In this document: positions 22,410 through 35,990 of the stretch, in pieces | Layout of the letters: every line of letters begins with the position of its first letter | How positions within the stretch are numbered: position 1 is the first letter of the stretch | Assembly: GCA_003313425.1 (NCBI GenBank) | Contig: NHZP01000002.1 | Span: 2,170,001 to 2,234,000, forward strand | Origin: Pseudopyrenochaeta lycopersici | Taxonomy: Eukaryota > Ascomycota > Dothideomycetes > Pleosporales > Pseudopyrenochaetaceae | Direction of reading: 5' to 3' | DNA length: 64,000 bases | Notes under the pieces: model-generated | The model's database searches: none | What the model was told of the DNA's origin: nothing | Seen by the model: the letters and a program-made list of their open reading frames with translations, nothing else | Program-made: the position numbers and the translations under genes

Positions 22410-25400
22410 ATGCAGCTCTCTTTTCTGGTTCTCGTCGCTTTGGTACTACTTTTGGGAGTGTTCGCCACCGACAATGGCCTCCAAACCATTGTTGAGTGGG
22501 ACAATGGTTCTCTCATGATAGGTGGCGAGCGTATCATTATCATGAGCGGAGAATTTCACTATGCTCGTCTACCTGTCCCTGAGTTATGGCTCGATGTTTT
22601 CCAGAAATTCAAGGCCAACGGTATGAATGCTGTCAGCATTTACTTCTTCTGGTCATACCATTCCGCTTCGAAAGGCGTTTATGATTTTACCACTCCTGGA
22701 AAAGATATTCAGCTTCTGTTCGATATGGCTAAAGAAGCTGGGTTATATGTGATTGCAAGACCTGGACCATACTGTAATGCTGAGACGAACGGGGGAGGCT
22801 TTGCTCTATGGACTAGCGATGGCAGTGGCGGAAAGTATCGGACCTCAGATGAAACTTATCGGCAGGCATGGTCAGAGTGGATCAGTGAGGTTGGTGATAT
22901 CATTGCAAAAAACCAGATTACAAATGGTGGCCCCGTCATTCTGGCGCAAGTGGAGAACGAATTACAGCAAACGCGCTACCAGGCAAACGACACTCTTGTG
23001 GTGTACATGGAGCAGCTGAAAACCGCTTTCAAAAGTGCAGGCATTGTCGTGCCCTTGACACATAATGAGAAAGGATTCAGATCGAAGAGTTGGTCTACTG
23101 ATTACAATAACGTTGGTGGCGCCATCAATGTGTACGGATTGGATTCGTATCCTGGTGGGATGAGTTGCACCAACCTCGATACTGGATTCAACATGCCAAA
23201 GACATACTACCAGTGGTTCCAACAAGTCTCACCCACCCAACCGGAATATCTTCCAGAATTTGAGGGCGGATGGTTCCAGCCATGGGGTGGTTACTTCTTT
23301 GATCAGTGTCTGGCGGAGCAAAGTCCCGAGTTCGCAGATGTGTTTTACAAAGGCTTGATTGGGCAGCGCGCTACACTTCTGAACTTGTACATGGGTAAGC
23401 ATCTACTTACGAACGTGGTATAAAACATGCGCTAACTCGATTTTCTCAAAGCTTATGGTGGTACAAACTGGGGGCATAGCGCTGCACCTGTAGTAAGTGT
23501 GCTCCAAAGCGCGGCTGGCCCTGGAGCTGATGAATGATATAGGTATATACATCCTACGACTATGACGCACCATTACGTGAAACACGAGAAGTGCGCGATA
23601 AGTTCAAGCAGTACAAGCTTCTTGCACTATTCACTCGCGTTAGTAAGAGTTTGCACAACACGTATATGGAAAGTAATGGCACTGGCAATGCTGTTGACAA
23701 CGCCGCAATCTGGACCTGGGTACTAAAGAGTCGCGATTCAGTTTCAAGATTCTACTTAGCAGAAAACAACAACACACGCACTCGCGCAGTAACCGACTTT
23801 TCAATGAATATCGAGACGTCCGCTGGTCCAATTACGGTTCCAAATTTGCAGCTTAAGGGCCGCCAAAGTCGTTGGGTCGTCACCGATTACGCACTGGGCA
23901 ACCAGACATTGCTATACTCGTCGGCTGAAGTGCTGACGCACGGCATCTTCGACCGTCCAGTAGCAGTGTTCTACCTCAAAGAAGGGCAGACTGGAGACAT
24001 GGCATTCAACTCCTACAACAACATCACTTTCAGTGCTCATGGCGCACCATCTGATATTGGAAGTTCAGCGAATAACGGGACCGGATATTCGCGTTTCACG
24101 TACACCCAAAGTAAAGGCGCTACAGTTGTTCAATTCTCTAATGGTGTTGTCGCTTACCTTCTGGATGTTCCTACAGCGTATACGTTCTTTGCAGCAGCGA
24201 CCACAAAAGATCCGAACGTTCGTCCAGAACAGCAAATCTTTGTTCTTGGGCCTTATCTTGTGCGTTCAGCAAGCGTTTCCGGTAGCACAGTAGCCGTTGT
24301 AGGCGACAATACCAATGCTACAAGCATCGAGGTTTACGCTGGCTTAGATGTGGATACCATCTCTTGGAACGGCAAAATTCTCTCTACAGAGAAGACCGCG
24401 TATGGATCACTTACTGCTAAGATCGATGGCCTGGAGGAGCGTGATATTACCCTTCCTGGACTATCAGGTTTCAAGGTAGCTGATTCGTCACCGGAGACAC
24501 TACCATTATACGATGATAGCAACTGGGTTGTCGCAAACAAGACCACCACGCTTAGCCAAGTGAAACCATTAACTCTACCAGTATTATTCAGCAGCGATTA
24601 CAAGTTCTACACGGGTGCTAAGATCTACCGAGGCTACTTCTCTGGCAGCGCTGCCACAGCGCTTAATATTACTGTGCAAGGTGGAGCTGCTGCAGGGTGG
24701 AATGCATGGCTCAACGGCCAACCGATTGGCTTTCATCCTGGAAATGCCTCTTTGTGGTCTACAACGGCATTATTAACCTTCAAGAATGTGACACTAAAAA
24801 CCGAAGATAATGTTATTACATTGGTCACAGATTATACCGGACATGACCAGACATCTACCGGTCCGACAGGGGCCGAAAATCCTCGCGGTATCTTGGGTGC
24901 TCAGCTTCTAAGTTCGAACAATACAAAGCTGGCTTTCGATCAGTGGAAAATTCAGGGCAATGCAGGAGGCGAGCGGAATATTGATCCAGTACGAGGCCCG
25001 ATGAATGAAGGCGGTCTGTACGGCGAGCGTCTTGGATGGCACTTACCCGGATACGATACCAAAGACTGGGAGGATGCCAGTCCAATCGAGGACGGTGTAC
25101 AAGGAGTAGGGATCAAATGGTTCACGACAACATTCGACCTGGATATCGACAAAGATCTGGATGTTCCCATCGGTGTCGAACTCGGGGCACCGGCGGGAAC
25201 CATTGCGCGAATCTTACTATTTGTTAATGGGTGAGTCCCAATATATCTACAACTGAAAATTCTCACTGACTCTTTCACAGGTATCAGTACGGCAAATACC
25301 TGCCGCACATTGGCCCACAAACGCGGTTCCCAGTTCCTCCTGGCATCCTCAACACTTCTGGGAAAAATAGCCTAAGTGTAGCGATGTGGGCACAGACTGA

Positions 25401-25527
25401 TGCGGGCGCAAAGCTAAACACGCTTAGACTGTTTGAGTATGCACGTTACGAGAGTGGGTATGGGTTCGCGAAGATCGACGGTGAGTCCCTGCAGCCAAAG
25501 TGGCAGGACAGGAGTGAGTATGCATAA
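22410..25527 (+). CDS. GH35 beta-galactosidase, secreted
   Basis: Four exons: 22410-23394, 23452-23492, 23543-25230 and 25281-25527, encoding 986 residues, the usual size for fungal GH35 enzymes. A hydrophobic signal peptide is followed by the TIM-barrel start (GGERIIIMSGEFHYARLPVPELW). The acid/base Glu lies in LAQVENELQ and the nucleophile Glu in PEFEGGWFQPWGG. Conserved GGTNWG spans intron 1. The C-terminal half contains the all-beta domains and a jelly-roll end (YQYGKYLPHIGPQTRFPVPPGI). There are many N-glycosylation sites. Known role: releases terminal beta-galactose from pectic galactan, xyloglucan or arabinogalactan side chains. Confidence 0.94.
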
Positions 25528-26438
25528 GGATTAGACTGGAACGCTTGAAATCCATCACAAAGAGACTTTTTTACACTCAAATTATCTGCTGTATAAGTGC
25601 TACATCGCATTTTTCTTTTGAAACTTTTGCAAATCTTAATTCAAAGAACTCAGATCAAGACAGCCACTAAATTGGGTCTCCAAGCTAAATTACAGCAAAG
25701 AAAAATTATTTTTGGTTCTTGTGAGGCCACGGAAGCAGAATAGATTGTTTCTGAATCTCTACTGGTAGAGTAGCGCGACATGTCTGAAGCACGAAGTTAA
25801 TTTGATACACTCTAAAAGCATTCCTCGGTGCTATAATCCTGCTCACGTTATGCTTCGCTCACAGTAGAATAAAACCACAAACTATAGGCACGCTGTCGCC
25901 TATTGCTGAAGTCTAGATTCCACTGATACTAAGAACTGCGCTGAGCCACTTTGGTACCCAGGAGATGATGCACGCAATTATGCCCTGTAGCAAGGATTTG
26001 GTAGACCGCTAACTCTTTGGCTAGGTGAAGAGAGATAGGTCTCAGTGTCATTTTGTCAAACTCTAGATATAACCATATTCCTCCTACCCCCCAGGAATTT
26101 GAGGTGCACGATACGCGGTGGCATTCCAATAATTCGATATTCATGATGTTATAGATTAGTCTACTAAGAAAATGAACTAGTAGGATTCTCATAAAACTCA
26201 ATCATCATAATGCTATTACTAGTCATAGTTTTTGGGATTGTGCTTACAGTTACGGGTTAAACTACGGTACCCTAGGCTTAGCTAGCCGCACACTAGCACA
26301 CATCCTCTAAAATGCCTCCTCGTCAGATAACAAACGATCATTAAATGGTGAAATAGGTCCAAGACATATAGGGATACGCCTACGATAGCTAACGGAAAAT
26401 CTAGCGGTATAGACGAATTAGCCCTGGGACTAGCCAGC
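25528..26438. other. AT-rich spacer
   Basis: A visibly AT-rich stretch with many stop codons and no supported gene. It opens an AT-rich zone that continues, with breaks, to about 28.7 kb. Confidence 0.5.
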
Positions 26439-27121
26439 ATGACCACTTTCCACCCGTTTCCTCGCCTCGCATACGAGCTTCGCATGCAGATATGGGAGAT
26501 GACTGTCGAGCCCCGCACCATCGAAATCCGTGTAGTGAGCCCTACATGGGGAATCACCAGCGACAACTTGGGGAAAATGCCGTCGGACTACCTGATTTCG
26601 TTCACACCGGCGCCTGCTGTGTTGCATGTTTGCCGGGAAGCCCGAAACCATGGGCTGTACCAGCAGGGCTTTCTTGAGGTGGCCAATCAGCGCGAAATTG
26701 GGATGCAGTGAGTATTGACACGACGCAAACGACAAATTCTAATATTTGCTAATGGTGCGGTGCTGTGACATCCAGATACGTCTGGTTGAATTGGGATATC
26801 GATATGATTGACATTGGCCTTACATATTTTGAACGTTTTAAGCCAATCGCACACTTGTTCCAGCGGCTCATGTTTGAGCGCAACTTTGAATGGGACTGGT
26901 TTTACCATAGTGAAGCGCACGAAGTCCGCGACTTTGAAAATCTAAAAGAAATTCATGTTGTCTGCGCAGAGCCTCACGGCCCGATCGATTGGTTGTATGT
27001 GTTCGATGGCGGACACTACTGGCCTTGCGGCAAGGAGAACATGTACTTTATTGATCAAACATCTGGTCAGGTGTTTAGAGGAGAAGAACGACTTGATGAA
27101 ATTCAGCGGCTGTATGATTAA
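26439..27121 (+). CDS. 2EXR-domain protein
   Basis: Two exons (26439-26707 and 26776-27121) give 204 residues. The start TTFHPFPRLAYELRMQIWEMTV and the following EPRTIEIRV form the paired EXR-like elements. PAPAVLHVCREARNHGL is the usual second signature of this fungal family. The second half (YVWLNWDIDMIDIG, then a run of charged helices) is lineage specific. Families like this are large and expanded in filamentous ascomycetes, with no firm biochemical role. The 3' end overlaps an antisense broken gene. Confidence 0.8.
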
Positions 27122-27641
27122 AGCCTGCAGGAGAAGAGTAATGCAAAGAGGCACAATGAAGCAGAACGACCGTGAAAATCTTGTAAATGCACTTCAAAGC
27201 ACCCCAAATGTACCATAAATCAATTATATTACCTTCAAAGCGTCTTTCCGTCCTATAGACAATTGGTTTATCCTTCACAAGTCCATAAAATCTGAACACC
27301 TGATAACGCCTTTGAGTCTCTCTGTATGCGTCCGCATTGCTGCGGTAGAAATCATTCATGAAATCCCTAACGCGTCGTGCTATATGGTTGTCGCCGGCGG
27401 CCCTAGCGTCGTTGACAGTCGCGGCCCAATTCATAATTTCTCAACAATTACCACTGATTGAATCTGCTCCCGAATCCTCTGTCCCCAATGTTCCCGTAAT
27501 CCTCTCTTGCGCAGCATAGATGAGATGTATTCCGTGGTCGCCGGTACACGGGACGTCGATCTGGCTGCGAATCGTGTTGACGTTATCGAAAAAGTAGCAG
27601 TTTGATACTAGCCCTCTGGACTTGGACGTCTCGTCAGTCAT
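27075..27641 (-). pseudogene. Small gene interrupted by one in-frame TGA
   Basis: Two minus-strand frames lie in the same phase, separated only by TGA (27441-27443) plus two sense codons. The upstream part begins MTDETSKSRGLVSNCYFFDNV and the downstream part reads MNWAATVNDARAAGDNHIARR...QVFRFYGLVKDKPIVYRTERRFEG. Both halves have protein-like composition, so one nonsense change in a once-continuous gene is the simplest explanation. A weak GT at the end of RRFEG may mark an intron. The family is not recognised. A genuine short upstream protein, or an intron around the stop, cannot be excluded. Confidence 0.45.
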
Positions 27642-28704
27642 GTTCCTTATTTCCGTTAATTATTCGTTTAGCTATGCTAGTTTTCTGCAGTTCTTCTTTT
27701 GAGTCGGCTTTCATAGATTACCTGCTTCATGAACTTAACTTTCAGGCCAATTATGTCATCAAAACCGCTTAGAGCAGTTTTGAGAACGCTTCCTACTAGA
27801 ACGAGAAGTTCCAACCATTCTGTCACCGAGCTTGGTATCTGGTGTATTAATGATAACCGTTTGGCGCGGGTTAATCCGGCTAGTGGCACTCGTCGCCATA
27901 TGGCCGCAACTCAGTCAGCCGCATGTCAGTTGGCTTTATGTAATTTATGAGTTTTTGGAAATCATAGCGGTTGCTATTACTTCCTTAGGAAGCTTTGATT
28001 TTGCCTGTAAGTCTAGTGATTCTTGTTTCCTGTTGGTAAACGGCTTACCGTTATCCTTCACCATCGGAACTCGTTTGGTGCGGCCGATCCAGTTGCCACA
28101 CGCATTAAAGATTACCCTATCAGCGTCTTTAGCCTCTAATTCTAATTGACCTCACTTTTCTCTCTAAATAGAAAACAATTAGCTCGCTCGAATTAGTGTT
28201 ACAGTCTCTCATTTCTAGCTCAAAGCTCTAGAGCTTGCGTTTTATACTTATAATGATGTAGTCCTACTTACCCTTTTGAATTGATAAACTAGTACTACTA
28301 GATAGTTCTTTTACTTTAGTACTGGCTTTTAAGCTTCATCGTGATCTCAAGATATCTAACCTTTTAAGATTTAGGAGATAACGCTCCGAGAGAAGAAGTA
28401 AAGCTGTGCCCTGACAATAAGATGGATACTGTATCAAAACAAGTTTTATGAGAGATAAATAATGGCTAATTGTAATTGTGTCTAAATTTTTATGGAAACT
28501 CTGATATGGTAGATTTGTACTTATGCTATTAAGTTTGTCTTTCTCTATTTAGATATCTACTCTCAAGATTAGCCTCTTACAAAGGCTCAATAGTAGCTTA
28601 AAGAGATTCGAATATTTCATTTGGAAAAAAGTAGCCTACAAAAACCTTATATATTCAAGGGAAAGTTGTATAAACAGTGCATGTGTAGTTTCAATGGCTC
28701 GGAA
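27642..28704. other. AT-rich spacer beside the PKS locus
   Basis: AT content is high, especially 28140-28700, with frequent TA steps and stops. Short frames near 27.7-28.15 kb look like decayed sequence. No transposase, reverse transcriptase or terminal repeat is recognisable. Confidence 0.45.
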
Positions 28705-30611
28705 CTACTTCTTGTAAAGCTTCTTTCGCAATGCTAAGTTCTCCACACTTACTACCTTCCCACTGTGATCAAGATTAAATATAAACTCGTCTAGTGGAAG
28801 GGCACCATAGGTGACCCCTGTAACTCCCACCCAAGCGCCACAGTCAGTACTGAAAAGTTGCTGGCCAGCTGCTGGCCCACCAGTGTCCTCAAACACCGCC
28901 TTCCACGCTTGCCGCTTACCTCGTGATGTCTTCGACTCCAATTGTGTATAGTAGAGACGTGTTTCAGCGTTTATTGGTTTCGAATTAGAACCAGATTGCA
29001 TCCTGAAAGCCGTCTCGACCATATCTGTACCATTACTAAGCCATGAGCCGACACCAAGACCAGGTTTGTGCTGATCGGTACTGATGGTCAACTCAGAGTT
29101 ACCGTCAATACTCATATAAATACCGCTATATAAAGAATCTGCTTCAGAACGCGCTACCGCATTATAAGCCGGAATAAGTGATGTGCCGAGCAGGTCGGCA
29201 CTGACAAAGTTGTTGAGCGCTGGATTCGACATCATAATGGTGAATCCAAGGTTGAAATCTCTTAATAGTGTGATGAAAGCGGTGTACTTGCGGAACGTAC
29301 CCGCTTTCGTAAAAACACTTAGTGTTCGATGTGGTGAGTTCTCTTTGTCAAGTTGAATACGTCGGACTCCCCATGGGGCACCTATCGAGGCAAGGAAGTC
29401 TGCAGAGAACGTCACGGGATTGAGCCAACGACGGGTGAGAGATGGTTTTATGAGCCTAGAAGCGAGTATAGCATGACCAAAAGTGGAAAGATCATTTGCT
29501 GAGGAGTACATATTCCCGCCACTATATGTATTATAAGCGAGTTATCTTCTCAAGCTGGGCGAAGGACATACGGATTTGCGTCGCCTAAACTAACATTCCA
29601 ATAAGTATCTTTAATTGTACCGTGAACTATGCCAACAGAAGGAGGGGCATCTGAATAGTATGTATGATTGAGTCCAAGTGGTTTTATGATCCGATCATTG
29701 AGAATATCACCAAATTTCTTGCCCGATATATCCTCAAGTGCATACGCCAAGAGTTGATAACCTATATTTGAGTACGTAGCAGTCTGCCAGGGTGGATACG
29801 ACGGATATATACTATCGAGGCCTTTGAAAAATTCTAAACAACGTCAGTCCCGCTACCTGCGTGTAAAATTATTATGACATTACCTTCTCTTGTGCAAAGG
29901 GGCCAGGCGCCACATGACAGTATCGATGAATTGGATAGCCCGGGGAGACCCAATTGCCAAGGTGATGGTGCGTCCTCCGTTTGGGTGATTTCACCAAGCA
30001 CGCCATCTGACAATTAATTAATTACGACCTTTTGCTAGCAATACGAAAGTCTCACAGTCGCGCCCAACACCAGATACTTGGGATGCTAGTGCCCCGAGTG
30101 TTATATCATCCCATGCGGTTTCTCTTACACTATCGAAATTGGCAGCTGTAGTCCTTCCTGAATGCTTTGCCAATTCTGGGATATATTTAGTGATTGGCTG
30201 GTTCCAATGTACGTCGCCAGCCTCGGCCAAGAACGCCAGAACGGTGAAGACCTTCGACACGCTCCCTAGACGGTACACAGTCTCTCCATCTACCTCTTTC
30301 ACACCGGCTGTATCTGCCGGTAGGTCCTTGGCAGTGTGGTGCCGCTCCCAAAGAACCGGTGCACCAGGATTGGTCGAAAAGATTTGGATGGAGTAGGAGA
30401 ACTTGTCAATACCAGTGATATTGCTGGTGTCAACATAGTCAAAAACTGCCGTTATGTTTTCTAATGCGTTCTTCCAAGTTGTGTGTTCTGCTAATCGCTG
30501 AGGGGGTGGGAATTCAGCACCGATGAGAGGACAATTGGGTGCGGCATTGCCAGGCGGCAGTCTGTCAAGGGCTAGTAGTCCGGAAAAGGAGATCCATGTA
30601 GATGGTTTCAT
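28705..30611 (-). CDS. Beta-lactamase-like serine hydrolase
   Basis: Four exons; the three introns (near 30050-30010, 29884-29833 and 29571-29523) join in phase to read GRDYGVLGEI, CTREEFFKG and DANPGGNMYSS. The N-terminus has a weak leader ending near GNAAP. The class C/DD-peptidase catalytic SxxK is GSVSKVF and the YxN motif is TYSNIGYQLL. The C-terminal third is the beta-rich domain typical of fungal beta-lactamase-related proteins. Known relatives include lactone or ester hydrolases encoded in polyketide clusters, besides general esterases. It lies on the AT-rich edge of the PKS locus, same strand as the ABC transporter. Confidence 0.82.
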
Positions 30612-31596
30612 GGCTGTTCCAAACTATTGGCGAAAGCATGAAGAGGAATCGCAGACATAGATGCTAGACATTCCTTGATATAGAGGCCTGACCTCATGCA
30701 AGATAGGCGAAAATGGAACACTCATTTCCAGGTACCATCTCATTTCCAGACGTGATATCAACGGTAGAATTTGCAAAGCTCGTGCAATATGTTTGCAAGG
30801 GGGCAAGGCATGTTCATCTAAAGATTTACGGCAGTGTAACCCGCGTGTGTGGTGTGGACCCAACCAACCCAACATTGATCAAAACCGTAGCACGCGGGTA
30901 CGACGTTGTGTCGGCTAAGTAAAGGTACTACCGATTCGAAGTCCCGAGTGTTGAATTCGATTCGTGATAAAGCCACTGATAGAGAGACGATGACTGGGCG
31001 GTTAAATGTGTAAGCGGTACCACCCTCGCCTAAAGATTGCGTTATATAAGACCTACATAGGGAGACACACAATCGGAACCCGGCGGGTACGTTTGCATTA
31101 TAGTGCATTATATTTTGGAGCACGAGTGAGATCGATAACGAGCACGGTTGCGGCCTCGGAATGTGGAGGCGAAAAGCGCTAGAACGATCTTGGCCCACGG
31201 CGGAATGGTCTTTTCCAAAGCTCCCTTTGCAAACTACTCGCAGTAAATATGCAATCAGTAACATTTTTCGCAAAATTTATTGTATTGGTATCCACAATAA
31301 GACATTGGCTTCGCTTAGAACCATCAACCTCGTACCGACAATGCATATTATTGAAGGTTGGGCGAGAACAGCCGTGCTTGAAAACAATGGCCAACAGAAG
31401 CCACTGACATCTTAGCGCAGTTCAACTCGGAGATCCGAGATCCTTCATGACTAGGTTTGGCATGAGCGCGAAAAGCTTTCTGGAATATCAAACTCATTGT
31501 ACACAAGGTCGACTTCCAAGTTGTGCATCTGCAGAAAAACAGGCCAGACAGTTTAGTCTTTTCCTCTTCCACCATCTTTCCTTCTCTGCAAGCTTT
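30612..31596. other. Intergenic spacer
   Basis: Holds the promoter of the beta-lactamase-like gene and the 3' region of the ABC transporter gene. No gene supported. Confidence 0.4.
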
Positions 31597-34500
31597 TCAC
31601 ACGCTCAATGCTTGAGCTTGGCACATCTGCCAATATACACCTTTTTTGCGCAATAATCGCTCATGATTTCCCTGCTCAACTACCCGACCCTCGTGCAATA
31701 CGAAGATCACGTCGGCATTTTGAATTGTCGCCAGCCGATGTGCTACTACAACCATGGTCCTACCTTTCCCTGTTCTCTCAAATACAGCTTGAACCTCCTT
31801 TTCAGTCTCAGAGTCCAGACTACTAGTTGCCTCATCTAGCAACAAAACCGAAGGGTTACGGATAAGTGCCCGTGCGATGGAAATACGCTGCTTCTGTCCG
31901 CCGGATAGCGCGACACCTCCTGTTCCTACATCTGTATTGAGACCGTCGGCCAGGGAAGATATAAATTCCTCGATGCCAGCATCACGACAGGCTCGATGTA
32001 GCACATCATCTGGTATGTGCTCGCTGCCCATCCCGAGCAGGATATTCTCTCGTATTGTGCCACGAAATAGATATGGCTCTTGTGCTACAAGACTCATACG
32101 TCTTCTCAAGATTTGCAGTGGCATAATTGAAATCCGTTGGCCGTTATAGTAGATTTTACCACTTTGTGGTTCGTAAAAGCGCTCCAGAAGCGAGATTACT
32201 GTAGTCTTTCCAGAGCCGCTGCTCCCTACTATAGCCGCAAATTGGCCATGCATAATGCTTATAGAAAGACCTCGCAGAACGGGAACGTTGCGTGTTGGAT
32301 AAGTAAACCACACGTTCTCAAACTCAATGTCTGCGCCTTTCCAAAGCAACGCTGTGGGCATATTCCAGCGATTGGACTCTTGGTACTTCGCAGAAACTGT
32401 GTCCTCGTGTTCGACATCGCGGACACGCATTGATCGGATGCGTTTTGAAGCTTCTGAAACTTGAGAAATGTCTGTGTTTGAAATCATCAGCATGTCATCG
32501 CGAAAATTATATGGGAGCTGTACTTGGTCCAAAGCTTAACCATTGACCGGCAGCGAGACAACCTTGGATAATGGCTAGATACACGACTAAAAATTCGAAC
32601 GGCTGAAGGCAGGAGCTTGCGAGGAGAGTACCGCCATACCTACAATCGTCAGTTGCGAAATGTAGCTCCCCTATATGCAGTAACTAACCACAGCGCAAAA
32701 GCCATACAAAGCAAAACCAGACTGTCACTGGCGGCAAATACCAAGCCTGAAATTTTGACCTCGTTCCAGGATTTGGCTATATGATCTTTCAGCAATCCAT
32801 CATACTTCTCGCAAATCGCACGCTCGAGCGTCAGAGCTGCGACGGTTCGAATCGCACCAATGGCTTCTGTTGCAAATTGTGCGCTCTCTGCGAAAACAAC
32901 GCTATTCCGCGCTTCGAATTTTACGTCATGACGAACACGGTACCAGCCGCCTATAAGAATCACTGGAAGGGACGAGGCAATTACTACAAGGGCGAACTTC
33001 CAGTGAAATAGCACGGCAATAGCGACGCAACCAATTAGACTAAAAACTGAGATCATGACCATGGCCATGTTGATGCCCAGCAGTTGCTGTAGTTGTGTTG
33101 GGTCCATGGCTAGGCGTGCAGCAAGTAGACCGGCGGAGTTGTTAGGATCGTCAAAGAACGATATTCTTTGAGTAATGATGTTGTAGAAGTACTCTTTGCG
33201 ATAGGTAGAAACTGTGCGCTAGAAATAATTAGAACGCTTCAGAAGCAACTTGGGAACGCTACTAACCATGGAAACATCATTGGATATCCACCCAAGCGCA
33301 AAGTAGCTCAAACCCACTCCAATAGCAACAGCAAGGAGCAAGAGACATAGAAAGGTAGTTGAAAGGCGAAGCTGCTCCCCCCAATATGCAAATGAAGAGA
33401 TTAACCGTCCGAAGAGGTAGGCCTGGATGGGATTGCTAGCTGTTGACTAGAGTGAGTAAATGTAGTGCAGCATGAGGGGGTTTTAATGCACTCACATGCA
33501 GCACCCATAGCAGCCATTAACATGACCAGATAACCTATCCAATTTTCCTTTTGCTCTGCCAGTAAAATACCGAAATTTCGGAAGATGTTCGAGGATACTT
33601 GAGAGTGCGGCAACTTTTCTGCTCCATCAGTAGCAGTAGTTCCCGATTCAACCAGTGTCTTGAAACTCTCCTTTTCCAGAAACTTGCTTGCTCGCTTTGC
33701 CTTCTCATCCTGAATGTCACTTTGCACCAGTTTCACCGTAGTAGTGGTTAGCTTTTGTGCATTGACCAATTTCCAGTAAGCGCCCCCTTCTTCTTCCAAG
33801 AGACTTTGGTGAGTGCCTTGCTGCACTACTGCGCCTTTGGAAACAACAACGATTTTGTCGGCATGCTTGACACTAGAAAGCCGATGAGCAATAACGATTG
33901 TTGTACGGTTCTTTGCTACTCGATCAAGGGCAGCTTGCACGATGCGTTCAGAAGTAACATCTAATGCGCTCGTAGCTTCATCAAATATGAGTATCTTAGG
34001 ATGCCGAATGATTGCTCTAGCAATTGCAATTCTTTGACGCTGACCACCACTGAGCTGCAAACCGGTCTCGCCGACAGGTGTGAAGTAACCCTATCAAGTT
34101 TAGCTATCGGATTCGATGAGTTGCAACGATGAATGTACCTGCGGAAGTATCTCAATGAATTCGTTCGCATATGCCTCTTTGCAAGCTTGGACCACCATAC
34201 CACTTTTAATCACTTGCGGTGCTTTCTCCCATTCCGTGCCAACAAGTCCATACTCCACATTTTTGAAAATGGTATCATTGAACAAGAATGGCTCTTGTTG
34301 AACAAAACCAATCTGGGAGCGCCACCAATGCAGGTCGATCTCGTTGAGATTCTTGTGGCCAATCTTGACCGTACCATTTCGCAAGTAGTTTATGATAGGA
34401 TCGGTCCCGCCTAGTTCGTACCACCGCTGAATGAGTGCCACAGTCGTGCTCTTCCCTGACCCGCTAGGGCCTACTATGGCTGTTGTCTTGCCTGAGGGGA

Positions 34501-35990
34501 TTTGCACACTCAATCCATTCAAAACTCGTACATCATGTCGTGCTGGATACGCAAAGTTGACTTCTTGAAGGAAAATATCAGCATCCAATGATACTTGATC
34601 ATTTTGAACCCCTGTCGTAGTTGGTTTTGGGGCATCTATGATAGTAAAGAATATTGATGCAGCGTTAACAGCACTTGACGCTGCTGTCAATGGTACGGAA
34701 ACGGCAGAAATGTGAGAAATCATTGTCATGATTGACATAAGAACAACAACTAAAGCCTCAACGCTGGCAAATTTATACTTGAGATATAGCTTCACTGCGA
34801 ACCAGAAGCAGAGAGCGAATGTTCTGTTAATATCAGTCGAGTCATGGGAAATGAGAACTCTACTCACGCATATATCGTGAAGAACACTTTAGTTACTTTA
34901 GTCTCGAGAATAAAATGACAGGGGCGGAATGTGCTTACTCACCTGGAGAGTGCTGCAGAGCCAAGATAGGCGACAACCTCTTACTCAAAGCCTTAGTAGT
35001 CTCGATAACTTTGTTGTAACTGGCCGCAGTTTTCTCTTCTGCTCCACAAGCAGCAATCATCCGGATACTTGACAGAGCCTCAGTAGCTACACCTGAAGCC
35101 TGTCTTTCTAAGCCTTGAACCTTGGTGTACTCTCTCACTACTAGCGATGTCGTTACAGCATACCATATCATGATCGCGATTAATCCGGTGGCAGTTACGA
35201 GTGTGAGCTCCCAGCTAAAGTAACATCCAATCAAGAGTGCCGTAAAAATTACTGTCACAGCCTGTATTAAAGCCGAAAGCCGTTCAGAGATTCCTAGTTG
35301 AAGAACATTTGCGGTAATTGTTATGATTGCCGTTGTTTGGCCCGGTGGCAGCACGTCCAAGGTTGAAATGGGCTGTTGAAAAAGCGATTGAAGATAAGTC
35401 GAACGGATGGCGGCTGAAATTCGAAGACTAGTCACGCGGAAACCAACATGTGTCTTGTTAGCCTATCAATCTCGCCGGTGAATGTCTATAATGCCTTACA
35501 ATAGCTACGTAAGCTAAAATAAACCGACCTATGAAAAGGTAGATGATGTATAGACTCCGTGGTCGTCAGTGAACTGGGTTAAACAGGGCCCCTTAGCTTC
35601 ACATACACGTATTTGTTGATTGTTATCATGAACAGTTTTGACAAATTCTCAGGCGGAGATATGATAAAGGTGTTGAAGGCCTTCACGAGGCGTGCTGAAT
35701 TAGTTATAGTGGATTCTGCTATGATTTGATGCGCACTCACCGAAAATAATGTTCATGAGCGGTAATGTTGCTCCAGCACTGACTGATGCGATCAAAGATG
35801 CTGAGAGAATGATGCGGTCCTTGGAAGATGAGTAAGATAGTATCCTCTTTTCATGTGTCAGACTTTTATTGTCATCGAAGGTAGTGGTTCTAACCATAAA
35901 GACTCTTATGTTGCTTCCTATGGTCGAAGTCCATAACGGTAAACACTTTAGGCACGTTGGCCAACGAAACCTTCCAGGGGATTGAGACAT
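31597..35990 (-). CDS. Full-size ABCB (MDR-type) exporter
   Basis: About nine introns; the joins I checked (35.75, 35.5, 34.9, 34.1, 33.5, 32.65 and 32.5 kb) keep frame, so the gene looks intact. Layout is TMD1-NBD1-linker-TMD2-NBD2. NBD1: Walker [10 protein letters not shown], signature LSGGQRQR, Walker [16 protein letters not shown]2: Walker [10 protein letters not shown], signature LSGGQKQR, Walker [14 protein letters not shown]-loops ([18 protein letters not shown]) and H-loops ([14 protein letters not shown]) are present. TMD1 starts soon after [19 protein letters not shown]. The true start could be the ATG at 35990 or the later MVRTTTF. Likely role: plasma-membrane efflux of the PKS product or self-protection. 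Confidence 0.9.

Noticed and set aside
27432..27443. Selenocysteine decoding of the in-frame TGA
   Set aside because: Fungal selenoproteins are not expected in this group and I see no downstream SECIS-like structure; a nonsense mutation is simpler.
32835..32860. tRNA T-loop-like GGTTCGAATC
   Set aside because: It lies inside an ABC transporter exon on the opposite strand and no cloverleaf can be formed around it.
31597..35990. ABC transporter as a fragmented pseudogene
   Set aside because: The apparent breaks coincide with good GT-AG introns, and every join I tested restored conserved membrane or NBD sequence in frame.
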